Below are positions 1-7,796 of a stretch of DNA of 64,000 bases, in pieces. Within the stretch, counting starts at the first letter, position 1. Each line of letters opens with the position of its first letter. Origin of the DNA: JAGNRR01 sp965230665 (lineage in GTDB: Bacteria > Bacteroidota > Bacteroidia > Chitinophagales > Chitinophagaceae); contig CBDDLM010000004.1 in the NCBI GenBank assembly GCA_965230665.1, positions 1,364,001 through 1,428,000 on the forward strand, in the 5' to 3' direction. The translations under genes were made by a program, and so were the position numbers. The notes under the pieces were generated by a model. It saw only the letters and a list, made by a program, of their open reading frames with translations. It was not told the DNA's origin and made no database searches.

Positions 1-130
1 TTGAATACTTAGCAAAAGCCTGTGCAGCGTACTCACTACAGGTAGGGGTATACCTACATTTTGCGGGTCCCATTAATGGTGAAATGGCCGCCTGATAGGC
101 CTTTATCAAAAAAATAAGAACTCTAGCCAT
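1..130 (-). CDS. yidD: YidD, membrane protein insertion efficiency factor (partial)
   Basis: Only the first 43 codons lie in the window; the gene runs off its left edge. The visible part has the amphipathic N-terminal helix and the conserved cysteine motif CRYTPTCSEYA. YidD is a small inner-membrane-associated protein that assists YidC-dependent membrane protein insertion. The ATG sits inside the end of rnpA, overlapping it by 8 bases, so translation is probably coupled. The order rpmH-rnpA-yidD is the classic one. The assignment is secure although the gene is incomplete. Confidence 0.93.
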   Translation of the reverse strand, partial: MARVLIFLIKAYQAAISPLMGPAKCRYTPTCSEYAAQAFAKYS

Positions 131-506
131 TTTGTCTAATAATCTCTGCAATACTCTCACCAATGGCAGTATAGATTTCCTTATAAGATAATTCCTTGGT
201 TTGCTGGTACATGAACAAAACACGAACATGCTCGCCTTTTTTGTAAGCAAACTGGCCTAGAACACTTTTTTGTACTCGAAACCCTTCTCGGCTTAATCTT
301 TTAAGTTTATTCCGTTTTACAGCTTTTCCAAACTTTCGTTTAGGAACAGCAAAAGCTGCTCGAACATTAGGTTCTTCAGAGGCCTGCCCCCAGCTATAGT
401 AAACTTTAAAAGGTGCTAAAAAAAACGCTTGTCCTTGACGGATAAGCGTTGTAATTTCATTAGAATGTTTAATTCGTTCGTTAGAAGAGAGCGTGTTACG
501 CCCCAT
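123..506 (-). CDS. rnpA: Ribonuclease P protein component
   Basis: This 127-residue basic protein is the protein subunit of RNase P, which matures tRNA 5' ends together with the catalytic RNA. The signature RNR motif is at residues 64-73 (KRNKLKRLSR). The ATG lies one base past the rpmH stop codon, and the 3' end overlaps yidD by 8 bases, so the three genes form one transcript from the rpmH promoter. Length and basic composition are normal for the family. Confidence 0.95.
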   Translation of the reverse strand: MGRNTLSSNERIKHSNEITTLIRQGQAFFLAPFKVYYSWGQASEEPNVRAAFAVPKRKFGKAVKRNKLKRLSREGFRVQKSVLGQFAYKKGEHVRVLFMYQQTKELSYKEIYTAIGESIAEIIRQNG

Positions 507-507
507 A

Positions 508-663
508 TTACTTAACGAACTTTTTATCCGAAACAGTCAATTTATGACGTCCCTTCTTACGGCGATTAGCAATCACCTTTCTACCGCCTACAGTTTCCAT
601 ACGCTTACGAAAACCGTGCACTGATTTTCTTCTTCTTCTATGCGGTTGGTATGTACGTTTCAT
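508..663 (-). CDS. rpmH: 50S ribosomal protein L34
   Basis: A 51-residue, very basic protein begins MKRTYQPHRRRRKSVHGF, the invariant L34 opening, and continues with the family pattern of Arg/Lys runs. It is a component of the large ribosomal subunit. It has its own upstream promoter (boxes at 688-695 and 716-719) and is followed after one base by rnpA. Confidence 0.97.
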   Translation of the reverse strand: MKRTYQPHRRRRKSVHGFRKRMETVGGRKVIANRRKKGRHKLTVSDKKFVK

Positions 664-687
664 TGTGTGTAATTTTTAAAAGGACGG

Positions 688-719
688 CAAATGTAAATTG
701 AAGAAATTGAATTGCCAAA
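688..719 (-). promoter_or_regulatory. Bacteroidota promoter for rpmH-rnpA-yidD
   Basis: On the minus strand a TTTG (-33) at 716-719 is followed after 20 bases by TACATTTG (-7) at 688-695, a full match to the TTTG-N19/20-TAnnTTTG consensus. The expected transcription start lies near 681, leaving a leader of about 18 bases before the rpmH ATG. The -33 box sits against the stop codon of the upstream lipoprotein gene. Confidence 0.75.
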
Positions 720-723
720 GAAA

Positions 724-1257
724 TTAGAAAGTCTCATACTGCCTACCCACATAAGTTATTTGCGAGCTTGTAGCAGTCATATTGTTCTTTTTCGTCAATG
801 TAATCGTCAATTTGTCACCATTCAAACTACCTTCACCAAAGTAGGTGGTACTTATGTTATTGATAATAACTGTTTGTTCTGGAATGGTTAAAGCATTTTC
901 TCTAACATTTCCTTCCAGCTCTGTCAAGCTATCTCTTATGGAATAGAAGTACACAATATTACGTTTGATCTGATTGGCATACATATAAAGTGTATCGTCA
1001 TCATCAACTGTTGGAGGCGTAGAGTTTATAAGCTCTGAGCGCACCATAGCATAATGAGAGGCATACCTAGAATTAACTGGAATCTCACAAAACTCTCCTT
1101 CATAACCCAAAACACAAACACACTCACCTTGATCACAAACCCCTTCATTCTCGCACTGTACATCACGCGCCTTACAGGCGTTATATTGACAACTTTGCCA
1201 AAAGAAAGCCCCTGAACATAAAAGAAGGATATTGATTAATAATATATTTTTCTTCAT
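724..1257 (-). CDS. EGF-like-domain lipoprotein
   Basis: A 177-residue predicted lipoprotein. The N-terminal hydrophobic stretch ends in a lipobox with Cys23 as the lipidation residue. Right after it come six cysteines (28, 35, 41, 46, 48, 57) in the EGF pattern, with GVC-x4-CVC-x2-GYEGEFC. The remaining 120 residues look beta-rich and I do not recognise them. The gene lies 14 bases downstream of a second EGF lipoprotein with the same cysteine numbering, so the two form an operon from a common ancestor. The likely location is the cell envelope; the function is unknown. Confidence 0.8.
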   Translation of the reverse strand: MKKNILLINILLLCSGAFFWQSCQYNACKARDVQCENEGVCDQGECVCVLGYEGEFCEIPVNSRYASHYAMVRSELINSTPPTVDDDDTLYMYANQIKRNIVYFYSIRDSLTELEGNVRENALTIPEQTVIINNISTTYFGEGSLNGDKLTITLTKKNNMTATSSQITYVGRQYETF

Positions 1258-1271
1258 CGTCTTATTTAAAA

Positions 1272-1778
1272 TTAAGGATTCGTGTATAGTTCTCCGTTAA
1301 AAACACATGCAAATGTGCCTAAATCGCTCTTCTCAGTAATGTATAAAGTAATAATTCTACCAGAATCTACATAGCCTAAACCACTATACGATTTGCCGTT
1401 TACCGTTTTTGGTATTAAAGTAATATCTGTATTCAAAATAGTCCCTTCTAATGTAGCATTCTGATCAAAAAGATTATATACTATCACGTCATCAGGACCT
1501 AATCCTGCATTAGGAGCAATAATAATGGTCTCATTGGTAGGTATGCCACCGCCACAACGATAGGTTCCGTCCCAAGTGCCAATAAACTTCTCATACATCT
1601 TAGATTCGCATAAAGGTCCTTCAAACCCATCAGCACAAATACATTCTCCTTCTCGACAAACACCGCCATTCTTACAGATTCTATCGTTACAAGGATCGTT
1701 ACATGAACTGATCATTGTGGATAAAGCTGTTGCCAAAAACAGAAACGCAGTACCTACAACTATTTTCCAAGATTTCAT
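1272..1778 (-). CDS. EGF-like-domain lipoprotein with lipocalin-like C-terminus
   Basis: A 168-residue predicted lipoprotein with a signal peptide ending in a lipobox at Cys26. It has six EGF-type cysteines at residues 30, 35, 41, 46, 48 and 57; the last four match the neighbouring lipoprotein exactly. After the EGF module a segment with FIGTWDGTYRC resembles the GxW start of lipocalin-like beta-barrels, but that is only suggestive. It is the first gene of a two-gene unit, with a candidate -7 box at 1798-1805. The specific role is unknown. Confidence 0.8.
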   Translation of the reverse strand: MKSWKIVVGTAFLFLATALSTMISSCNDPCNDRICKNGGVCREGECICADGFEGPLCESKMYEKFIGTWDGTYRCGGGIPTNETIIIAPNAGLGPDDVIVYNLFDQNATLEGTILNTDITLIPKTVNGKSYSGLGYVDSGRIITLYITEKSDLGTFACVFNGELYTNP

Positions 1779-1797
1779 ATTGTTAATATATTAGTAA

Positions 1798-1805
1798 CAA
1801 ACATA
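1798..1805 (-). promoter_or_regulatory. Candidate -7 box for the EGF lipoprotein pair
   Basis: TATGTTTG on the minus strand matches TAnnTTTG and lies 19 bases before the ATG of the 168-residue lipoprotein. No clear -33 TTG is found at the usual distance, so the call rests on one box. Confidence 0.45.
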
Positions 1806-1838
1806 AGAAATACTGACTAAAATTGGGCCCGAACCGTG

Positions 1839-2888
1839 CTATTTTTTTAGTGGATTCCAGCCCTGAGCTTCTAACGGAACTTCATTCTTCGAATTCGTTA
1901 TAAGCTTTAACCCATCAGCTTCTTTACCAATGTGCCCGATAACGGATATCTCTTCAGACATCGTTATTTTCTCATAATTGCTCTGAGGAATAGTAAAGAG
2001 TAGCTCATAATCTTCTCCTCCATTCAAAGCAGCGGTTACACTTGCCATCTGCAAATCCATAGCCATCTTTTGAGTATCAAGATGTACCGGGATTTTATCC
2101 TCATAAATTGTGCACCCTACCTTGGACTTTGAACAAATATGAAAAAGCTCAGAGCTTAAACCATCGCTAATATCCATCATAGAGGTTGGTCTAATCTCCT
2201 GATCTTGAAGCCACTTCAGAATATCCTTTCTTGCCTCAGGCTTCATCAAGCGTTGCATAATGTATTCATGGCCGGCTAAATCTGGTTGAATATCAGGGTT
2301 TTCAAGGTATATCTTCTTCTCACGTTCCATGAGTAGTAATCCCATAAAAGCACCTCCCAAATCTCCGCTTACACAAATCAAGTCATTCTCTTGAGCACCA
2401 CTACGACTTACAAAGCCACTTTCATGAACCTCACCAATAGCGGTTACGCTAATGATCAATCCTTTCTGTGAGCTTGTTGTATCACCACCAATGAGATCGA
2501 CGCCATACTCTCGGCAAGCTAAGTGCACGCCATCGTATAACTCCTCAAGCGCCTCTACAGAAAATCGATTGCTAATAGCCATACTAAAAGTAATTTGAGT
2601 CGGTTCAGCATTCATCGCATAAATATCCGATAGGTTAACCACCACGCTTTTGTATCCCAAATGTTTTAAAGGCAAATAACTCAAATCGAAATGCACCCCT
2701 TCCACAAGCATATCGGTACTAACTACAGTATGTTTACCTAAGTTCTCCAATACTGCTGCATCATCTCCAATTCCTTTAATCGTAGAGGCGTTGTACGTAT
2801 CGAAATTCTTCGTAAGGTGTTCGATAAGAGCAAATTCTCCTAATTGTCCTACATCAGTACGATCTTCATTTTGTGCCTTCTCTGCCAT
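1839..2888 (-). CDS. thiL: Thiamine-monophosphate kinase
   Basis: ThiL phosphorylates thiamine monophosphate to thiamine diphosphate with ATP, the last step of cofactor synthesis. The visible family motifs are GIGDDAAVL near residue 40, STDMLVEGVHFD, NLSDIYAMNAEP, GGDTTSS and MMDISDGLSSEL, which carry the Mg-ATP-binding acidic residues. I chose the ATG at 2888 (MAEKAQNEDR, 349 residues) over an upstream TTG because ThiL homologs begin just before the LGEF..I..L segment. It diverges from the beta-lactamase/molybdenum cofactor operon. Confidence 0.93.
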   Translation of the reverse strand: MAEKAQNEDRTDVGQLGEFALIEHLTKNFDTYNASTIKGIGDDAAVLENLGKHTVVSTDMLVEGVHFDLSYLPLKHLGYKSVVVNLSDIYAMNAEPTQITFSMAISNRFSVEALEELYDGVHLACREYGVDLIGGDTTSSQKGLIISVTAIGEVHESGFVSRSGAQENDLICVSGDLGGAFMGLLLMEREKKIYLENPDIQPDLAGHEYIMQRLMKPEARKDILKWLQDQEIRPTSMMDISDGLSSELFHICSKSKVGCTIYEDKIPVHLDTQKMAMDLQMASVTAALNGGEDYELLFTIPQSNYEKITMSEEISVIGHIGKEADGLKLITNSKNEVPLEAQGWNPLKK

Positions 2889-3002
2889 GGATGCGAAAAT
2901 AACTTTACTTCGTGAGAGTACGTCCTTGGAGATTGACAATTTCAACTGCGCACAAAAAACAAAATAGTGTACATCAAATAGCCATCACTAAAGGCTACTA
3001 TT

Positions 3003-3010
3003 TACCTTCG
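3003..3010 (+). promoter_or_regulatory. Candidate -7 box of the beta-lactamase/Moco operon
   Basis: TACCTTCG differs from TAnnTTTG at one position and ends five bases before the ATG at 3016. This is the same near-leaderless layout seen at many genes in the window. No convincing -33 TTG was found. Confidence 0.4.
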
Positions 3011-3015
3011 CAGAT

Positions 3016-3870
3016 ATGAAATCTACGGCGCTTTCTCTGTTCATTATGAGTATCATTTTTTTGAGCACTTCATGCAGAAACAATATTCATGAGAAGAAAA
3101 ACTGGGCAAGTTTTTTCCAAGAAAGAGGTATTGACTCAGCATGTTTTGAAGTCTACGATAATACGCATGACCAAGCTTTTTATTATAACAAGCATCGAAC
3201 GAGTAAGCCATTTTCACCAGCTTCGACCTTTAAAATTGTAAACTCACTTATTGCTCTTGAGACCAACCTTGCACCCGATATTGATTATATTATTAAATGG
3301 GACGGAATAGAACGCTGGAATAAGGACTGGAATCAAGACCTAACAATGAAACAAGCCTTCGAATATAGTGCTCTGCCTTATTATCAAGCGTTGGCCCGTA
3401 AAATAGGAAAAGATACCATGCAGCATTATCTTGACACGCTGCAGTACGGCAACAAAACTATTGGAGACTCTGTTGATCGGTTCTGGATAGATGGTAGTCT
3501 GAAAATAACCCCAGACGAACAAGTAGGATTTTTGAAAAGGCTATACTTTGATAAGCACCCTCTTTCAAAACGAAGCCAACGTCTTGTTCGATCTCTTATG
3601 TTACACGAAACAAATGATGAATATAAACTATCCTATAAAACAGGTACAACACCAACGGAAAAGGGATATATCTGTCAGCTGGTTGGTTATATTGAAAAAA
3701 TAGAAAAACAGCAGAACGTAGAAACTGATGCGGAAGAAACAAATTATCGTCCCTATTTCTTCGCAATGAACTTTGAGACTAAAAGTAAGGATATCAATTT
3801 CTCTGAGCTTATGAAGAAAAGAATTGCTATAACGAAAGATATTTTCAGAGATTTAGAAGTAATAAAATAG
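3016..3870 (+). CDS. Class D (OXA-type) beta-lactamase lipoprotein
   Basis: A 284-residue serine beta-lactamase of class D with all catalytic motifs in register: S70-T-F-K73 (nucleophile and carboxylated lysine), S118-A-L120, Y144-G-N146, W157 and K208-T-G210. Position 120 is Leu where Val or Ile is usual next to the carboxylated lysine; this may affect carboxylation. The signal peptide ends in a lipobox (Cys20), so the enzyme is probably anchored in the periplasm or outer membrane. It opens an operon and is followed after four bases by moeA, an unexpected partner. The substrate range cannot be read from the sequence; a PBP-like or sensor role is less likely given the intact motifs. Confidence 0.88.
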   Translation: MKSTALSLFIMSIIFLSTSCRNNIHEKKNWASFFQERGIDSACFEVYDNTHDQAFYYNKHRTSKPFSPASTFKIVNSLIALETNLAPDIDYIIKWDGIERWNKDWNQDLTMKQAFEYSALPYYQALARKIGKDTMQHYLDTLQYGNKTIGDSVDRFWIDGSLKITPDEQVGFLKRLYFDKHPLSKRSQRLVRSLMLHETNDEYKLSYKTGTTPTEKGYICQLVGYIEKIEKQQNVETDAEETNYRPYFFAMNFETKSKDINFSELMKKRIAITKDIFRDLEVIK

Positions 3871-3874
3871 CCAT

Positions 3875-5053
3875 ATGATATCTGTATTGAAAGCAAGGGA
3901 ACTCATTAAACTACATTGTCAAGATTTTGGCATTGAACAAGTTTCGCTTTATAAAGCCTTAGGAAGGTTTGCGGCCGAAGACATTATCGCTCCAATAGAT
4001 ATGCCCAGCTTTGCACAAAGCGCAATGGATGGTTATGCTCTTCGCTATGAAGATGTACAGAAGAATATTCCTTTATACAACGAAGGTGAAATAAAAGCGG
4101 GAGACACGTTGGTGAGTGCAGTAGATCCAGAACATTGTATTCAAATCTTTACAGGAGCACTCATACCTCCAGGGGTAGACACTGTTGTCATGCAAGAGCG
4201 TGTCGTGATAAATGAAAGAAATATTCAGGTGAAAGACGAACACTTGAAACAGGGTGCCAATATTAGACCGAAAGGATCTCAAAGTAAAAAAGGCGATATC
4301 ATTCTTAAAAAAGGTTCTACACTCTCGGCTTCAGCCTGTAGTATGCTGGCTAGTTTTGGGCTAGACCGAGTTACCGTTTACAAAAAGCCCACTATAGACA
4401 TCCTAGTTACGGGCGATGAATTAGTGCGTCCGCCAGAACAACTAAAAGATGGAAAAGTATTTGAAAGCAACTCTTTCGCCTTGCAAAACGCTTTAAAGGA
4501 CTTACACTTTGAAGACATCCGTATACGCCGTGCTATTGACTTGGAAGAAGATACAAATCAAAAAATCGCAGATGGCTTAAAAGCGGATATTCTTCTCATA
4601 ACAGGAGGCATCTCTGTTGGAAAATATGACCTTGTTCAAAAGGCCCTTGAGAAAAACGGAGTCCAACAAATTTTTCATAAAATCAATCAGAAACCAGGCA
4701 AACCATTATACTTTGGTAAAAAAGATAAAAGGTTAATATTTGGACTACCTGGCAACCCTGGATCTGTAATGAGCTGTTTCTACATCTATGTTAGACATGC
4801 CTTGGCATGGACCATGGGGTCTTCTCAAAAAAGTGAAGCAACCTTAAAGCTCAAACTTCAGGAAGACATAAATAAGAAAAATCAAAAAGCGTTCTTTGTG
4901 AAGGGCAAAATCAAAGGTGATTCTGTAGAAATTCTAGATGGCCAAGAGTCGTACAAAATGAATGCTTTCGCTTTAGCGGATTGTTTAGTAGAAATACCTG
5001 AACATAAACAAATAATGTATACGGGTGACCTCGTCGATGTACATCTGATTTAA
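3875..5053 (+). CDS. moeA: Molybdopterin molybdenumtransferase MoeA
   Basis: MoeA inserts molybdate into adenylylated molybdopterin, the last common step of molybdenum cofactor synthesis. The 392-residue protein has the family layout: FAQSAMDGYALR near residue 50, TGDELV with the active-site Asp around 190, GGISVGKYDLV near 250, and FGLPGNPGSVMSC near 290. The C-terminal domain IV is present. It lies between the beta-lactamase gene (4-base gap) and the TSUP gene (1-base gap) in the Moco operon. Confidence 0.95.
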   Translation: MISVLKARELIKLHCQDFGIEQVSLYKALGRFAAEDIIAPIDMPSFAQSAMDGYALRYEDVQKNIPLYNEGEIKAGDTLVSAVDPEHCIQIFTGALIPPGVDTVVMQERVVINERNIQVKDEHLKQGANIRPKGSQSKKGDIILKKGSTLSASACSMLASFGLDRVTVYKKPTIDILVTGDELVRPPEQLKDGKVFESNSFALQNALKDLHFEDIRIRRAIDLEEDTNQKIADGLKADILLITGGISVGKYDLVQKALEKNGVQQIFHKINQKPGKPLYFGKKDKRLIFGLPGNPGSVMSCFYIYVRHALAWTMGSSQKSEATLKLKLQEDINKKNQKAFFVKGKIKGDSVEILDGQESYKMNAFALADCLVEIPEHKQIMYTGDLVDVHLI

Positions 5054-5054
5054 C

Positions 5055-5786
5055 ATGTACGAATTTCTTTTCTTTATCTGCCTTCCTATAATTGCTTTCC
5101 TTTACGCAGCGGTAGGACACGGTGGTGCAAGTGGGTATTTGGCGCTTATGAGTTTCTTCACTTTTGCTGCAACGGATGTAAAAGCTATTGCGCTCACCTT
5201 AAATCTGTTCGTTGCAGGTATTGCCTTTATTCAGTATCTACGGGCCGGACATTTTAATAAAAGGTTGTTTATTGTATTGGCTTCTGCCTCAGTTCCTCTG
5301 GCCTATTTAGGAGGTCGAGTAGAACTTAATACCGAACTTTATTTTACCCTATTAGCTATTTTTCTGCTCTTAGCTGGTGTTAAACTTTTCTTCGCTTCAT
5401 CAAAAAAAAATGAGAGCACGCATAAAATGTTCTCAGTACCAATAGCATTGGTGTTAGGTGCAAGTATTGGATTCATTTCTGGGCTATTGGGTATAGGGGG
5501 TGGAATTATCTTATCACCTCTTATTCTATTTTTCGGTTGGAGTGATGCAAAAACCACCGCTGGCATTAGCGCTCTTTTTATATTTGTAAACTCTACTGCA
5601 GGCTTATTCGGACAATTATCAACTGGCTTTAAATACCCAAGTACCATGCCCATGATAATAGCTCTTGTTGTAATAGGGGGAGGTTTAGGTGCCTATCTGG
5701 GTTCAAAAAAATGGCCCGAACTTTTTATTAAGCAGTTACTCGCTTTTGTCCTAATTCTAGCTTCTTTAAAAATTTTGGTTAGCTAA
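5055..5786 (+). CDS. TSUP-family (TauE/SafE) membrane transporter
   Basis: A 243-residue integral membrane protein with about eight hydrophobic helices. It has the two glycine-rich family repeats, VGHGGASGYLALMSFF in the N-terminal half and GLLGIGGGIILSPL in the C-terminal half. TSUP proteins move sulfite, sulfoacetate, thiosulfate or similar anions. Its place inside the molybdenum cofactor operon (one base after moeA, directly abutting mobA) suggests transport of an anion connected with a molybdoenzyme or with cofactor synthesis. Sulfite is the simplest guess, but the substrate is not determined. Confidence 0.85.
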   Translation: MYEFLFFICLPIIAFLYAAVGHGGASGYLALMSFFTFAATDVKAIALTLNLFVAGIAFIQYLRAGHFNKRLFIVLASASVPLAYLGGRVELNTELYFTLLAIFLLLAGVKLFFASSKKNESTHKMFSVPIALVLGASIGFISGLLGIGGGIILSPLILFFGWSDAKTTAGISALFIFVNSTAGLFGQLSTGFKYPSTMPMIIALVVIGGGLGAYLGSKKWPELFIKQLLAFVLILASLKILVS

Positions 5787-6344
5787 ATGAACTATGAAAT
5801 TTACATACTAGCTGAAGGTAGAAGTACTCGAATGGGTGAAGATAAGGGGCTCGTAAAAGTGAATGGGCAAGCACTTATCCAATACAGTATTGATTATTTA
5901 AAACCTCTTCAGAAAAAAATTAGTATCGTCACGTCTAATCCCGTTTATGAACAATTTGGCTACCGAATCGTATCGGATAAAGTAAAAGATCAAGGACCAG
6001 CACAGGGAATTATTACCTGTCTTGAGAATGCTCAAGCTGATCATGTACTAATCGTTAGCTGTGATATGCCTTTAATAAACACACAACTTATTCAATTGAT
6101 TCAAGCGGCTACCAAGCAACGGCTTATTACTTGCTTCGCTGATGAGTATTTATTTCCATTTCCCGGTATGTATACAAAGCAAATTCTAAAGATCTGGAAG
6201 GAAAAAGTCCTAAAAGGAGAAAGAACCTTACAAAAGCTAATTCCGCAATTTGATTATAAAAAATTGCCAATCGAATATCCTGATTTATTTTTAAACGCAA
6301 ATACCCCATCTGATTTAGAGCTGATAAAAGAAAAGATTAAATGA
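5787..6344 (+). CDS. mobA: MobA-like molybdenum cofactor guanylyltransferase
   Basis: A 185-residue nucleotidyltransferase-fold protein. MobA links GMP to Mo-molybdopterin to give the guanine dinucleotide cofactor. The N-terminal nucleotide-binding loop reads LAEGRSTRMGEDKG; the usual form is LAGGxSxRMGxDK, so one loop glycine is Glu10 here. The metal-binding segment VSCDMPL is intact. It starts directly at the TSUP stop codon and overlaps moaD by ATGA. It could instead transfer CMP (MocA type), but the family fit and setting favour MobA. Confidence 0.85.
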   Translation: MNYEIYILAEGRSTRMGEDKGLVKVNGQALIQYSIDYLKPLQKKISIVTSNPVYEQFGYRIVSDKVKDQGPAQGIITCLENAQADHVLIVSCDMPLINTQLIQLIQAATKQRLITCFADEYLFPFPGMYTKQILKIWKEKVLKGERTLQKLIPQFDYKKLPIEYPDLFLNANTPSDLELIKEKIK

Positions 6345-6568
6345 TTACCGTTTTATACTTCGGACCCATATACTCAATTACAACAGTACCTAAAGAAAAA
6401 ATAAACAACGTTTCTGACTTAACGAGCTTGCATAAACTGCTACTCAAAAAGTACCCTAAACTGTTAGATACACATTTTGTGTTCTCCGTCAACCAAAAAA
6501 TAACTGATAATTGTACATTACATGAAGACGATGAGGTGGCTCTTTTGCCACCTTTCTCGGGAGGATAA
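6341..6568 (+). CDS. moaD: Molybdopterin synthase sulfur carrier subunit MoaD
   Basis: A 75-residue ubiquitin-fold protein ending in the diagnostic Gly-Gly (LLPPFSGG), the C-terminus that is adenylylated and thiocarboxylated to donate sulfur. The start overlaps the mobA stop (ATGA), indicating coupled translation. Its partners, the activating enzyme and moaE, follow at once. Confidence 0.93.
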   Translation: MITVLYFGPIYSITTVPKEKINNVSDLTSLHKLLLKKYPKLLDTHFVFSVNQKITDNCTLHEDDEVALLPPFSGG

Positions 6569-6576
6569 TTAATAAG

Positions 6577-7386
6577 ATGGACGCAGCTTTTTTTAATCGA
6601 TATCAAAGACAACTACAGCTCCAACGCATCGGTATGGAAGGACAACAAAAACTAGCCGAGGCAAAAGTTTTGGTCGTAGGTATAGGAGGGTTAGGTTCTC
6701 CCGCAGCGCTATATTTAGCAGGGGCTGGTATAGGAAAACTAGGGTTAGTTGATGGTGATAAAATAGAACTTCATAATCTACATCGACAAGTCTTGTATAC
6801 TACAGAAGATGTTGGTAAACGTAAAGTGCTCATCGCTAAAAAAAAACTGAAACAGCTGAACCCCACAATTGAAGTAGAAGCTTTTGATGAGTTTATTACA
6901 CCTCAAAATATTATCGATCTGTGTGCTGATTATGATATTATCATAGATGGAAGCGATCGTTTTGCAACACGTTATCTGCTGGATCAGTATAGCACCTTAA
7001 AAAATAAAGTTTATGTTTATGGATCTGTTTTCGAATTTGAAGGTCAAGTAGCACTCTTTAATTATGCGCAACAGGGCATTTCATATAGCTCAGTCTTTCC
7101 TAAACCTCCGAAACCATCTTCGATACCAACTTGTAGTGAAAATGGTATCCTAGGTTTCTTACCCAGTATTATTGGTAGTATACAGGCCCTAGAAGTTGCG
7201 AAATATGTCTGTCAGCTTAAAGAGGATAAAAGTTTTGAACTCATTCACTACAATGGCCTTACACAAGAAATCTATAAGACTGGGGCTCAACCCAAAGCAG
7301 ATTTTATTACACCCAAATCTGAACAAGACATTCTATCATTTGATTATGATGTATTTTGCAGCCAATGGCAAAATCAATCTTCGTAG
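6577..7386 (+). CDS. moeB: MoeB/HesA-type adenylyltransferase (MoaD activation)
   Basis: A 269-residue E1-like enzyme expected to adenylylate the MoaD C-terminus. It has GIGGLGSPAALYLAGAG for ATP binding, HNLHRQVLY, and DGSDRFATRYLL for ATP/Mg, with a Cys in PTCSENGILGFLP. Both zinc-binding CxxC pairs of classical MoeB are absent: the first site reads SYSSVFPKPP and the C-terminal pair is missing. There is also no C-terminal rhodanese domain. It lies between moaD and moaE, so the function is inferred from position as well as fold. Confidence 0.87.
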   Translation: MDAAFFNRYQRQLQLQRIGMEGQQKLAEAKVLVVGIGGLGSPAALYLAGAGIGKLGLVDGDKIELHNLHRQVLYTTEDVGKRKVLIAKKKLKQLNPTIEVEAFDEFITPQNIIDLCADYDIIIDGSDRFATRYLLDQYSTLKNKVYVYGSVFEFEGQVALFNYAQQGISYSSVFPKPPKPSSIPTCSENGILGFLPSIIGSIQALEVAKYVCQLKEDKSFELIHYNGLTQEIYKTGAQPKADFITPKSEQDILSFDYDVFCSQWQNQSS

Positions 7387-7793
7387 AGGGAGCAATTTCT
7401 TCTGAGTTCATCGGGAATAGCATTGCAAAACATCAAAGTAAAACTAGCATTGGGGCTCATCAGATTTTCTTAGGTCAAGTTCGTGCAGATCTAATTGATG
7501 AAGCTGTTGTGACTTCAATTGATTATACCGCTTACGAAGAAATGGCTAATCAAAAAATGCATATAATACGAGAAGAAATATTTGCTCAGCATAATATTAC
7601 TTGTATGCATGTTTACCATAGCTTGGGCAAAGTAAAAACAGGTGAAATTTGTTTGTTTGTATTTGTATCCTCACCACACAGAACGGAAAGTCAGCAGGTT
7701 TGTGGTACGCTTGTAGAACGTATTAAAAGCGAATTACCTATATGGGGTAAAGAGCTTACTGAGCATTCAGAACACTGGAAAGTCAATAATTAG
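7365..7793 (+). CDS. moaE: Molybdopterin synthase catalytic subunit MoaE
   Basis: MoaE, with MoaD, converts cyclic pyranopterin monophosphate to molybdopterin by adding the dithiolene sulfurs. The 142-residue protein has the conserved FLGQVR segment, the SSPHR motif and the C-terminal lysines in RIKSELPIWGKEL. I chose the ATG at 7365 (MAKSIF) over a TTG nine bases upstream. It overlaps the moeB-like gene by 22 bases. Confidence 0.93.
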   Translation: MAKSIFVEGAISSEFIGNSIAKHQSKTSIGAHQIFLGQVRADLIDEAVVTSIDYTAYEEMANQKMHIIREEIFAQHNITCMHVYHSLGKVKTGEICLFVFVSSPHRTESQQVCGTLVERIKSELPIWGKELTEHSEHWKVNN

Positions 7794-7796
7794 GAT

